Origin: JANMES01 sp038329865
GTDB lineage: Bacteria; Planctomycetota; Phycisphaerae; Tepidisphaerales; Tepidisphaeraceae
Length of the DNA stretch: 64,000 nt
Direction: 5' to 3'
NCBI GenBank assembly: GCA_038329865.1
Contig: JBBQNK010000002.1
Coordinates: 113,870-177,869 of the forward strand
Shown: one piece after another, positions 25,978 through 33,718 of the stretch
How the letters are laid out: each line of letters opens with the position of its first letter
Numbering within the stretch: the first letter of the stretch is position 1
Notes under the pieces: model-generated
What the model saw: the letters and a program-made list of their open reading frames with translations, nothing else
What the model was told of the DNA's origin: nothing
The model's database searches: none
Program-made: the position numbers and the translations under genes

Positions 25978-27429
25978 CTAGCTTATCTCCCGCCAAGGCG
26001 TCTGAAACTTCACCTTCCCCTCTGATTCGTAGACCCACACCTTAAACGTATGCCACGCCAAGTTGCCAAGGCCCACTTCGATGTAGTAATAGCGGTCGGC
26101 CGGAGTTGGGATCGGCTCGCCTTTTGTCATGGTTTTGCTTCTGCGGGCATCGTCTGGATTTTCTCGTACAGAGCGAGTGATCAGCACGACCGGGCCGGCG
26201 TTATGGGCGCCCTTGAGAGCAGCCATTCTTTCTTTCGCGAAATCGTAGCTGACTCGTTTAAGATTTTTCGGAACGACGAGGTTGTCTACGTCGGAGTAAA
26301 GCAGCGTGTCGGTGCCGTTAACGATGTACTCACGGTCGCCGAAGGGTTTGTCGAACGCATTCCTGTCGCCGGAGCCGGCGATCCAGGCGGCGATCATCGA
26401 AACATCTTCCGAAGAATGGTCGACCGCGGCCGCCGGATTCGTCGCCGGTTGCGTCGTCGCTGCTTTCCTTGGCCCGGCCGTCCGGTGCTTTTCGATAAAC
26501 CCGAGCATCGCCTTCATCGCCGGGTCGTCCACATTGCCGGCCTTGCTGGCGATCGAACCGTGGTTGCGATCGGCGATCACCTGCATCGCGGCGTCGGGGG
26601 CTTTCACCAATTTCAGCATCGCTAGAAAATACTGGCACTCCTCCAATCTTGCCGGCCAATCGTGGTCGCCGATGAGCAGGAGCATCGGCGGCGCGTCGGG
26701 GCGAACGTGAAACGCGGGGGCGGCGTCGTCGATCACCGGCGTGAGTTCGGGGTTCGCCACGCCGCGCTCCTTGCGGATCGTGAAGTGTGTGAAGACCTGC
26801 GGGCTCACGGGGATCAGCCCGGCGATGTCGTCGGATGTGAGGTGATACGCAGCGAGATATTTCGGATCGAAGCCGATCTGCGCCGCGAGATATCCGCCGG
26901 CGGAGTGGCCGGAGATGAAGACTCGCTTCGGGTCGCCGCCCTGCTCGGCCGCGTGGCCGATCACCCACGCCACGCTGGCCGCGGCGTCGTCGAGATAGGC
27001 CGGGAAAGTCGCCTTAGGCGAGAGCCGGTAGTTCACGACCGCGCACGCCACGCCCTGCCTCGCCAGCGTTTGCGCGATCGCGACGTTCCCTTTGCCGATC
27101 TTATCGCCGGCCTCCAGCGCCCCGCCGTAGAACCAGACGACGGTGGCGAACCCCTTGCCTTCGGGCAGATAAAGATCGAGCCTGCAGCGGGATTTTTCGT
27201 ACTCGCTGAGCGCATCGCCGGATTTGTACGGCAGATCGTTGAGCACTTTCACCGGCGCACCGACCTGCGCGGCGGGTTGAGTCGCGGGTTGCGTCGTCGC
27301 GTTAGGCCCGAAGCCGGGCTTGTAGTCTTTCGCCCGCGCATTAGTGGCGCCAACGACCATCGCCGCCGCCAAGACGGCGGCGATCGTGAATTCACATCCA
27401 CGACGAACCAGGTTTATTCTCAATTTCAT
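25978..27429 (-). CDS. Exported alpha/beta hydrolase (esterase) with extra C-terminal domain
   Basis: The protein has 483 residues. A signal peptide (to about residue 33) is followed by an NATTQPATQPAAQ linker. The hydrolase domain of about 60-320 has YGGA (101-104) in the oxyanion region, GHSAGG with nucleophile Ser176, GDHDW (Asp255 or 257) and RNHGS (His290). This fits the BD-FAE/kynurenine-formamidase-like esterases. Residues 335-483 form an unrecognised domain after a second TTQPAT linker. AAGGA 7 bases upstream supports 27429 as the start. The substrate is unknown. Confidence 0.85.
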   Translation of the reverse strand: MKLRINLVRRGCEFTIAAVLAAAMVVGATNARAKDYKPGFGPNATTQPATQPAAQVGAPVKVLNDLPYKSGDALSEYEKSRCRLDLYLPEGKGFATVVWFYGGALEAGDKIGKGNVAIAQTLARQGVACAVVNYRLSPKATFPAYLDDAAASVAWVIGHAAEQGGDPKRVFISGHSAGGYLAAQIGFDPKYLAAYHLTSDDIAGLIPVSPQVFTHFTIRKERGVANPELTPVIDDAAPAFHVRPDAPPMLLLIGDHDWPARLEECQYFLAMLKLVKAPDAAMQVIADRNHGSIASKAGNVDDPAMKAMLGFIEKHRTAGPRKAATTQPATNPAAAVDHSSEDVSMIAAWIAGSGDRNAFDKPFGDREYIVNGTDTLLYSDVDNLVVPKNLKRVSYDFAKERMAALKGAHNAGPVVLITRSVRENPDDARRSKTMTKGEPIPTPADRYYYIEVGLGNLAWHTFKVWVYESEGKVKFQTPWREIS

Positions 27430-27483
27430 TGATATCCTTCCGACAGGCACGACTCCATTTCCAGTGGATTCGTAACGTCTATC

Positions 27484-27579
27484 CGTAGCCGCGAACGCCA
27501 GTTCGCGGTCTCCGCACGATCTCTCCGCATGATCTTTCCGCGCTATCTCATAGACCGCGAACTTGCGTTCGCGGCTACG
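27484..27579. repeat. Family C inverted repeat
   Basis: The arms at 27484-27511 and 27552-27579 (CGTAGCCGCGAACGCCAGTT...) flank a 40-bp spacer. It lies upstream of the hydrolase gene. The right arm is identical over 25 bp to the insert in the GT87 gene. Confidence 0.88.
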
Positions 27580-27639
27580 TAGGGTTTGACGCGCATTTTA
27601 GCACCAGCGACGCAAGCGATGCGTTCGACTTTTTCCGCG

Positions 27640-29010
27640 TCACTTCCACGGTAACGCCAGCGTCGGACGCGTCGTTGGCGCGGACTGCGCGGTGGTCGGC
27701 GCGGGGCCGATGAGCGCGTTGAGCACGCCGTGGTCGAGCGCGGCCCGGGCGGCCTGGTCGTGCTGGGCGGCGTCTTCTCGCTGCTCGGCGAGCTGCTGGC
27801 GAAGCGGCTCGGCGTTCGGCGGCACGAGCGGCAGCGATTCATTGCGAGCGGCCGGCGCACTCTCTCCCGCGGCGACCGTTGGCAGGCGCACCGGCGAGGA
27901 ATCGGCCGGATTCCTGCGGGCCGTTTGATCGGCGGAAATCGCCAGCGACGGCGGCGAAGTTTTCGATGTCGCCGCACTCGACGGATCGGCGGCGGCGAGG
28001 CGATCGAGCACGTTGATGCTCGTCGCGCCGCCGAGCCGATCGGAATTGGAATCGCCGGTCTCGGAAATCCCCGGCCCGTGCGGCGGCGCGTCGAATCCGT
28101 CGGCGCGGCGGTCGGCGGGAAGCTCGATCCGATCGCCGCGCCATTGCCCACTCAAATTTCCGTCGGCCGACATCTCCGGAAGCCGCAATGTCAGTCGCGC
28201 GCGATCCGCCGAGGGCGGGCGAGTCTCTCCGGCTTGCAGCGGCAGCGCGCCCGCCCCGTCAGCGGTGTGCGCGGTCAGCGCCGGCAGATCGAGCGACGGC
28301 GACACGTGCGAATCGGCGCGCGGAGCAGGCGCTGCAGCTTGGTCGAGCATGGTACGAGCGACGCGCGGATCGTTTCGACGATCGGCCGAGGCGTCGCCGA
28401 TCTCGATTCCCTGCGGCCCGATGCGCGGCTTCGATTCACCGGCCTTTGCGGGAACGGCGACAGTCGAGCCGGGCGCGAAACTCTTGTTTGAAGCGGCCGG
28501 CGCGGGAACGTTCACCTCCGCCGATCCCGGCCGCAATGATTTCTCGCCGGCGGGCGGCGATGACGAGTCCGCCGATGGAGCGGTGTTCCGTTCCGATTTC
28601 GTCAGCGACACCGAACCACTCCGCACCGGCTCTCGCGAATTCTGCCCCGCCGCCGTCGTTGAAGATTCAGCCTTAGCCGATCCCGGCGCGCCCGGCGATC
28701 GGTCCGCAGCGGCGGAGAGCGAATCCGGCTGCGTCGTCGGCGACGCGTGCGGCTTTTTCAGATTGGCGGCGGTGTCGGTCGGTCGCGCCGTTCGCGATTT
28801 CTTCGGCCTCGACACGGGTGATGAGTCGGAGTTACTCAGCCGCGCCGCTCGCGCGTCGGCCGCTTGGCCGGCGGTCGGCGGGGCGACTTGGCGCGCCATT
28901 GGCGCTCCCAGCGCGATCGGCTGCGACGTCGGCGCCAGCCTGGGCGCACACCCCGAAGCGGCGGACAGCACGGCGAGGATGAGACCTGCTCTGGCGTTCA
29001 TCGCGGTCAT
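27640..29010 (-). CDS. Low-complexity Ala/Ser/Pro-rich lipoprotein
   Basis: The protein has 456 residues. MTAMNARAGLILAVLSAASGC has a lipobox, so it should be anchored to a membrane outside the cytoplasm. The rest is rich in Ala, Ser, Pro and Arg with few hydrophobic clusters and is probably disordered. It includes TTQP and TTRP motifs. No known domain was recognised. Its ATG overlaps the stop of the upstream 917-residue membrane protein gene in an ATGA junction, so the two are translationally coupled. Confidence 0.6.
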   Translation of the reverse strand: MTAMNARAGLILAVLSAASGCAPRLAPTSQPIALGAPMARQVAPPTAGQAADARAARLSNSDSSPVSRPKKSRTARPTDTAANLKKPHASPTTQPDSLSAAADRSPGAPGSAKAESSTTAAGQNSREPVRSGSVSLTKSERNTAPSADSSSPPAGEKSLRPGSAEVNVPAPAASNKSFAPGSTVAVPAKAGESKPRIGPQGIEIGDASADRRNDPRVARTMLDQAAAPAPRADSHVSPSLDLPALTAHTADGAGALPLQAGETRPPSADRARLTLRLPEMSADGNLSGQWRGDRIELPADRRADGFDAPPHGPGISETGDSNSDRLGGATSINVLDRLAAADPSSAATSKTSPPSLAISADQTARRNPADSSPVRLPTVAAGESAPAARNESLPLVPPNAEPLRQQLAEQREDAAQHDQAARAALDHGVLNALIGPAPTTAQSAPTTRPTLALPWK

Positions 29011-31760
29011 CGGGCGCTGACGTCCAGCGACGCACTCGCGGGGGCCGCCGTTACGGGCGTGGCGGTTCCGGGCGCCGCGGTTACGGGTGTCGACTTCACG
29101 GGCGTCGCGGTCACGGGCGTCGCGGTTACGGATGCCGCACCTCCAGGCATCGCCGTCACGGGCGACACGGTCGCGGACGCCGCACTCACAGGCACCGACT
29201 TCACAGGCGACGCGGTCGCGGGCTCCGCCGTTGCGGGCGTGGCGGTCGCGGGCCTTGCCGTCACGGGCGACGGCGGTTCCGGCAGGTGGGCCGTCATCAC
29301 GAACTGGCCGGCGCGGTCGTCGTTGATGGTTTTTTCCACCAGCACGGTCGCGGGTGATTCGCCGGCGGCGTGGCGGTTGAACACGTCGTTGAGTTGGTCG
29401 ATCAGCCCTTCAAAATCGAGCGAGATGGCGCAGCGGTCCATCAATTTCCCCGCCACGCCGGCCGAGTCGGACGAGCCGATGCGGGTGAGCACCTGAACGG
29501 CCGTCGCGTCTTTGGCGCTGGGCGCGGCGCCGAACCGCGCGGCGCTGTAGACGTAATCGCCGACGATCTGCAACTGCCCCGGTGCTGCGGCGCGGGCGCT
29601 GAGCTTCAGATCAAACCCGACGAACCGCTGCAACTCCTGGAAGCGGGCTAGCGCCTGCGAATTCTTCGGCATGTCGGCGAAGCAGCGGCGGGCGTCGAAC
29701 CAAAGCGCCATCGGCCCGCCGGGCGCGCCGAGCGCGCGGGCGGGGAGCTTCTGTTCGGCCAGCGCGGTTCCGGCCGACTGCGTCGCGTCGGGCGGCGCGA
29801 GGCAGAGGCGGACTTCCTGTTCGAGGCACGGGTGATTCGGATCGCCGTCGATCTCGAGCAGCACGACGGCGGTGTTCTGCGTGATCGCGAAGGTGAGGAA
29901 TCCGCCCTGCGGATCGAGGTAGCGCCCGCTGCCGAAGTGCACCATCGAGCGCGGCCGCTGCGGTTGTTTGGGATCGTCCTTCGCGGGCGGGGCGAGTTTC
30001 TGCGTGAGGCTTTGCGACAGTTGCGCCAGGCCGGTTTCGACGGTCGAAGAATCACCGACGCGGGCGACCAGGCCGCAGATCATGACCGGGCGATCGCTCC
30101 CGGCGGCAAGCCGGGCGTGCGGGTATTTCACGAACGCGTACCACTCGCCGGATTGATCGAGCCCGCTGGCGAGCAATTCGCGCAGCACGCCGTTCATCGA
30201 ATCCGCCCCGCTCTTGCCGAACATCGCCGACAGTTGCGGATTGGCGATGTACTGCTGCAATTCGCCCGGCCGAACGGTGAGGACGGCGAAGGAGTCGGCG
30301 GGAACGAGCACAGAGGCCGACGCGGTGCTCGCAGGAATCCAGCCGCGCAGCGCGTAGGTCGCGCCGACGAGCCCGCCGAGCACGAGCAGGCCGACCATCG
30401 CCACCGCCGCCGGTCGCAGCCAGCGCAGTCGCGGCGAATCGGTTCGTTGTGCCGTGCGGTTCACCGGCACGGCGCGGCCGCGGCGATCGCCCATTGCAAC
30501 GATATTAAATCCAATCGTCAGCGTGACCGCCAGCGGATCGAACACCAGCACCACCACCAGGATCAGCCACTTCACCACGTCGTCGGCCGGTGCGTTGAAG
30601 GCGCGGGCGACGAAGCGGTACGAGCCGATGTCAGTCGCGGCGACCTGGCCCTTGAGGCGGTCGATCGTGTCGTTATCCGCCTGGATGCGGGCGTAGAGGC
30701 CTTCGATCTGGTTGTCACCCTGCTGCAGCGAATTCTTGTCCTGCGACTGCATCGCCGCCAGCTGCTTCTCAGCCGAGGCGACGGCGGTGTTACGGTCGGC
30801 GCGGAGCGTGGATTCGTTGGCGCTGAAGCCTTCGAGGTCTTTCTTGTACTGCGCGTCGACGGCGGCCATGTCGGTCGAGACCGACTGCACCGCGGCGGCG
30901 TGTTGCGTGCGGAGCTTTTCCTCGCTGGCCTGGTGGCGGGCGAGGTCGGCGGAGATGGCTTCGCGCTCGAGCTTCTGCTTCTGGCGGAGTTCCTGCCCGC
31001 GCTGCACGCCGTCCTGCTTGAAGAATCCGCCGGTGCCTTCGCTGGTGTACATTTCCACCGCACGATCCAGCGCGGCAATGCGGTCGGTGAGATTGGTGAT
31101 GGCGCCGTGCTCAGAATCGAGCCCCTGCTGCAGCACGCCGGCCTGCTCGCGCATGCGGGCGTTCATCAGATCCGCGTCGTGGTCGCGCTTGTCCTTGGCG
31201 GTTTTGCGGCGGACTTCCAGCCGCGCCAGCGAGGCATCGAGCTCGCCGTTGGCCTGGGCGATCGTCTGGCGGATTTTGTCCAGATCCTGCCGGCCGTCGT
31301 TGGAAACTTTGCCCGCTGAGGCGCGGGAGAGATCGATCTGCGCCTTCACTTCGTCGATTTCGCGCTGGGCCGCGCCGATCTGCTGCTCGTACGCTGAAAC
31401 TTGCGAGTTGGTCTTCTCGTACGCGCGGGCGAGGTAGCCGTAGTTGCCGAGCGAGGTAATGCCGATCAGCAAAATGACCGCCGCCGTCAGGTAAAACCGC
31501 AGCGACCAGCGCAAATCCTGCCAGTGACGATAGAGGAACGACGCCGCGACGAGCTTGCCGACTTCGAGGCTCGCCGCCATCACCATCACCGCGCCGGCCG
31601 ACCCGATGAACAGCAACCCCATGCCGTTGACCGAGAAGTACGCCGAGCATCCGGCAATGAACAGCGCCGCAAACGCAATGATGAACTTAAACCCGCCAGC
31701 AGCTCGGGCGGCGGACTCGGATGGAACGGTATCGATAGATTGAGAACGGTCTGGTGTCAT
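29007..31760 (-). CDS. Membrane protein with coiled coil and VTATP-type repeat tail
   Basis: The protein has 917 residues. Three helices lie in the first 110 residues, then a long predicted coiled coil (about 115-375; EQQIGAAQREIDEVKAQID and following). Further helices are near 405-440 and 465-485, and a large extracytoplasmic domain follows. The last 80 residues are degenerate five-residue repeats of the (V/A)TATP type. GGAGG 6 bases upstream fixes the start at 31760, although the frame is open to 31844. An envelope-spanning structural role is suggested by the architecture; no family was recognised. Confidence 0.7.
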   Translation of the reverse strand: MTPDRSQSIDTVPSESAARAAGGFKFIIAFAALFIAGCSAYFSVNGMGLLFIGSAGAVMVMAASLEVGKLVAASFLYRHWQDLRWSLRFYLTAAVILLIGITSLGNYGYLARAYEKTNSQVSAYEQQIGAAQREIDEVKAQIDLSRASAGKVSNDGRQDLDKIRQTIAQANGELDASLARLEVRRKTAKDKRDHDADLMNARMREQAGVLQQGLDSEHGAITNLTDRIAALDRAVEMYTSEGTGGFFKQDGVQRGQELRQKQKLEREAISADLARHQASEEKLRTQHAAAVQSVSTDMAAVDAQYKKDLEGFSANESTLRADRNTAVASAEKQLAAMQSQDKNSLQQGDNQIEGLYARIQADNDTIDRLKGQVAATDIGSYRFVARAFNAPADDVVKWLILVVVLVFDPLAVTLTIGFNIVAMGDRRGRAVPVNRTAQRTDSPRLRWLRPAAVAMVGLLVLGGLVGATYALRGWIPASTASASVLVPADSFAVLTVRPGELQQYIANPQLSAMFGKSGADSMNGVLRELLASGLDQSGEWYAFVKYPHARLAAGSDRPVMICGLVARVGDSSTVETGLAQLSQSLTQKLAPPAKDDPKQPQRPRSMVHFGSGRYLDPQGGFLTFAITQNTAVVLLEIDGDPNHPCLEQEVRLCLAPPDATQSAGTALAEQKLPARALGAPGGPMALWFDARRCFADMPKNSQALARFQELQRFVGFDLKLSARAAAPGQLQIVGDYVYSAARFGAAPSAKDATAVQVLTRIGSSDSAGVAGKLMDRCAISLDFEGLIDQLNDVFNRHAAGESPATVLVEKTINDDRAGQFVMTAHLPEPPSPVTARPATATPATAEPATASPVKSVPVSAASATVSPVTAMPGGAASVTATPVTATPVKSTPVTAAPGTATPVTAAPASASLDVSAR
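29047..29280. repeat. Coding minisatellite, 15-bp-based units
   Basis: Degenerate repeats based on GCGGTCACGGGCGTC encode the (V/A)TATP tail of the membrane protein. The units are in multiples of 15 bp, so gains and losses keep the frame. Confidence 0.75.
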
Positions 31761-31780
31761 GTCGGCCTCCATGCCTATGA

Positions 31781-31813
31781 CGATCGAGTATCGATCGAGC
31801 GTCGATCGAGCAG
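31781..31813. promoter_or_regulatory. Three 11-bp-spaced CGATCGAG direct repeats
   Basis: CGATCGAG recurs at exact 11-bp intervals (31781, 31792, 31803), starting 20 bases upstream of the membrane protein start. The one-turn spacing would put three identical sites on one DNA face, as in an operator. The binding factor is unknown. Confidence 0.45.
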
Positions 31814-31877
31814 TTGACGAGCGCAATCCTTGCGCTTCCATCACGAATTTTACAGCACCGGACGCTCGATTCGCAAG

Positions 31878-32378
31878 TTAATACCCGCGGCTGGGCGGTT
31901 TGTTGGAGAATACGGCGGTTTCGATTGAATCTTTTCGGCTTTCATTTGGCCGCCCTTCGAATCCACCTGCCGGGCAGGCCTTTGCCCGACGGTCGCGCCG
32001 ATGCCACCCAATGAGCGCGAGGACGCTCAACGGGATCAGTCCAACGTAGCCCACGTCGATGCTCGCGTGATTGCCGTGAACGTCCATGCCAACGAACATG
32101 ACAAAGCTCGGACAATCACGGTCGTAATCGTGCCATGTTGTGACGGACCACTTTTCATGGTCCGACGGAAAAATCTGGCAGAACAAATGTCTGTCACCCG
32201 TGCCGAGCCGCACAGATGGAATCATCAACGATCCGCTTTGAATATCGAGGTGATCGAGGACGGTGAACCCGCGGTAGCAGCCCGCCATGAACAACGGGAT
32301 GACGCCGACCACCAGCAGCAAACGTGCAAGTCGAGCAAGCCGACGCGTTGTGAATATGAGGTACTGATACGACTGCAT
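31878..32378 (-). CDS. Small membrane protein of unknown function
   Basis: The protein has 166 residues. A basic N-terminus (MQSYQYLIFTTRRLARLARL) precedes a hydrophobic helix ending at LFMAGC, which could be a lipobox (Cys34). A second helix (VGYVGLIPLSVLALIGW) lies near the C-terminus, followed by a charged tail. The middle holds several His and Asp residues (HEKWSVTTWHDYDRD). No family was recognised. It starts 13 bases after the ankyrin-repeat gene's stop and is probably cotranscribed with it. Confidence 0.5.
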   Translation of the reverse strand: MQSYQYLIFTTRRLARLARLLLVVGVIPLFMAGCYRGFTVLDHLDIQSGSLMIPSVRLGTGDRHLFCQIFPSDHEKWSVTTWHDYDRDCPSFVMFVGMDVHGNHASIDVGYVGLIPLSVLALIGWHRRDRRAKACPAGGFEGRPNESRKDSIETAVFSNKPPSRGY

Positions 32379-32391
32379 GCCCTGTACCCGT

Positions 32392-32727
32392 TCATTTCCC
32401 GGCCGATCCGTCGTCCGCCACCGGCGGCCACAGGTCATGCCGTTTGCCGCCGACGCTTTCCAGCCATGCACAAAATTCCGGCGACGACCAGCACGCGGCC
32501 CAGTCCAGCGGCGAACCGTTTCCCTTGTCGATCGTGTTTATATCCGCACCACGCGCGTGCAATAACTTGGCTGCGTCCAGCGCGTTGTTCGCGCACGCGT
32601 AGCTGAAGGCCGTCTCGCCGTTCTCGTTGCGCGAGTTCACGTCCTTCCCGGCATCGAGCAGCTTGGCGATAGCGGCGACGTCGTTGGCGATCACCGCATC
32701 GATCATTTTCCAGCTGAGCTTTTTCAT
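32392..32727 (-). CDS. Short ankyrin-repeat protein
   Basis: The protein has 111 residues. Two to three ankyrin units are visible (AIAKLLDAGKDVNSRNENGETAFSYACANN, AAKLLHARGADINTIDKGNGSPLDWA). Such proteins mediate protein-protein contacts; the partner may be the membrane protein encoded just downstream. There is no signal peptide. The start at 32727 gives MKKLSWKMIDAVIAND. Confidence 0.75.
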   Translation of the reverse strand: MKKLSWKMIDAVIANDVAAIAKLLDAGKDVNSRNENGETAFSYACANNALDAAKLLHARGADINTIDKGNGSPLDWAACWSSPEFCAWLESVGGKRHDLWPPVADDGSAGK

Positions 32728-32879
32728 GGCGGGATGGTGGGACGTCGGTGGACCGCTTAATCAAGACGTCAGCGACCATTTCTCACTTCCATTTCATCAG
32801 CAATCCAACTTGTTACAAGAAAATTGTGATCGCCAGAGGAATCGCGGTCGATTCGTGCGGCCCAACTCTCGGCCCGGCC

Positions 32880-33029
32880 GCGCGTTGCGAAAATGTGATA
32901 AATCGGCCGAAAAATCGCGGAATTTGGCCGACTTTTCTTGTCGGCCGACGTATAGATTGTTACGTCGTCGCTCGCTTGAGCGGGTGATCAGTGTTCGTGA
33001 GGCGGGCCCTCGGAAAGGGCCAGTTTTTT
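32880..33029 (+). ncRNA. Candidate small RNA ending in an intrinsic terminator
   Basis: On the plus strand a hairpin GGCCGAC-TTTTCTT-GTCGGCC is followed about 60 bases later by the terminator stem GGCCCT-CGGAA-AGGGCC and AGTTTTTT. No open frame precedes this terminator, so it would end a non-coding transcript. The 5' end is a guess. It may also be a 5' leader or attenuator. Confidence 0.35.
33005..33029 (+). terminator. Intrinsic terminator without an upstream gene
   Basis: There is a 6-bp GC stem (GGCCCT/AGGGCC), a 5-base loop, then AG and six T. It is the best-formed plus-strand terminator in the window, yet no plus-strand gene lies within 2.8 kb upstream. Confidence 0.75.
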
Positions 33030-33093
33030 CGCGCCCGATGCACGGGCGGACAGGAAAACGGCCGTTTTCGATGGCCCGCGTCACGAAGAGGGT

Positions 33094-33113
33094 GGCTCTT
33101 TGAAAACCGAATA
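33094..33113 (+). promoter_or_regulatory. boxA-like motif shared with 63696-63715
   Basis: GGCTCTTTGAAAA-N2-GAATA occurs here and in reverse orientation at 63696-63715, both in long non-coding stretches. GCTCTTTGA resembles boxA antitermination sites. Confidence 0.4.
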
Positions 33114-33167
33114 GTCTTGAGGCGGATTGCGGGGTGTGCCGGGTCGTGAAGAACGTGCGATGGCGTG

Positions 33168-33227
33168 TACCTTTCCGTCCCTATCCGTACCTTTTTGTAC
33201 TTTTCCGTCCCTTTTTGCCCCTTTGTG
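33168..33227. repeat. Six degenerate 10-bp tandem repeats
   Basis: The units TACCTTTCCG, TCCCTATCCG, TACCTTTTTG, TACTTTTCCG, TCCCTTTTTG and CCCCTTTGTG run without gaps, giving a pyrimidine tract phased with the DNA helix. Confidence 0.75.
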
Positions 33228-33601
33228 AATCGGCCCAAGCCGTGGCTGGGCCGGGAGTTGCGGGAAAGCGAGGCGTGGGAAATGAAAAAATATTGGCCGC
33301 TGTAGCAGAGGGCGGAATTCTGAACGAAAACCTCGGTTAGCGGATCAGGATTGCAGGTCGATTTCGCGGGCCGGAGTGGGTGATTGAAAGTCCCCCATTC
33401 CCCAATCTCTCAGGTTGCACTATACTGTTCATCCTCCCTGTCGGAACCGTCCGATAGTGAGAAACGACCCCAACGGTTCGACCGGCCAACTCCCGGTTGG
33501 ACTAAGAGTCTCTATCGCGGCGGTGTGAAACGACGTCTCCTGCGGCTTTTTTTCACGGTGATTATCACCGTCAGAGCCGTAAGCCACGTTGACCCGAAGC
33601 G

Positions 33602-33691
33602 ATTGCGAATTGTGGATTGCGGATTGCGGATTGAAGACGGCGATCATGCCCTTTTTCAATCCGAAATCCGAAATCCGAAATCCGCAATCAT
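33602..33691. repeat. Heptamer hairpin (GCGGATT units)
   Basis: The left arm 33602-33634 consists of GCGGATT-type heptamers. The right arm 33656-33691 has four AATCCGA-type heptamers and is its inverse complement. It ends 27 bases before the ATG of the indolepyruvate oxidoreductase gene. Confidence 0.8.
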
Positions 33692-33718
33692 CCGGGCCCG
33701 CCCTAAGGACAGACTGTC

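Larger units (their letters stand above)
32728..33718. other. 991-bp non-coding region with structured segments
   Basis: No credible gene was found. Visible features are a 7-bp hairpin (GGCCGAC/GTCGGCC, 32926-32946), an intrinsic terminator (33005-33029), and a stem CGCCCG/CGGGCG at 33031-33047. Also present are a 16-bp palindrome GAAAACGGCCGTTTTC (33054-33069), a boxA-like motif (33094-33113), six 10-bp repeats (33168-33227) and a heptamer hairpin (33602-33691). Confidence 0.6.
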
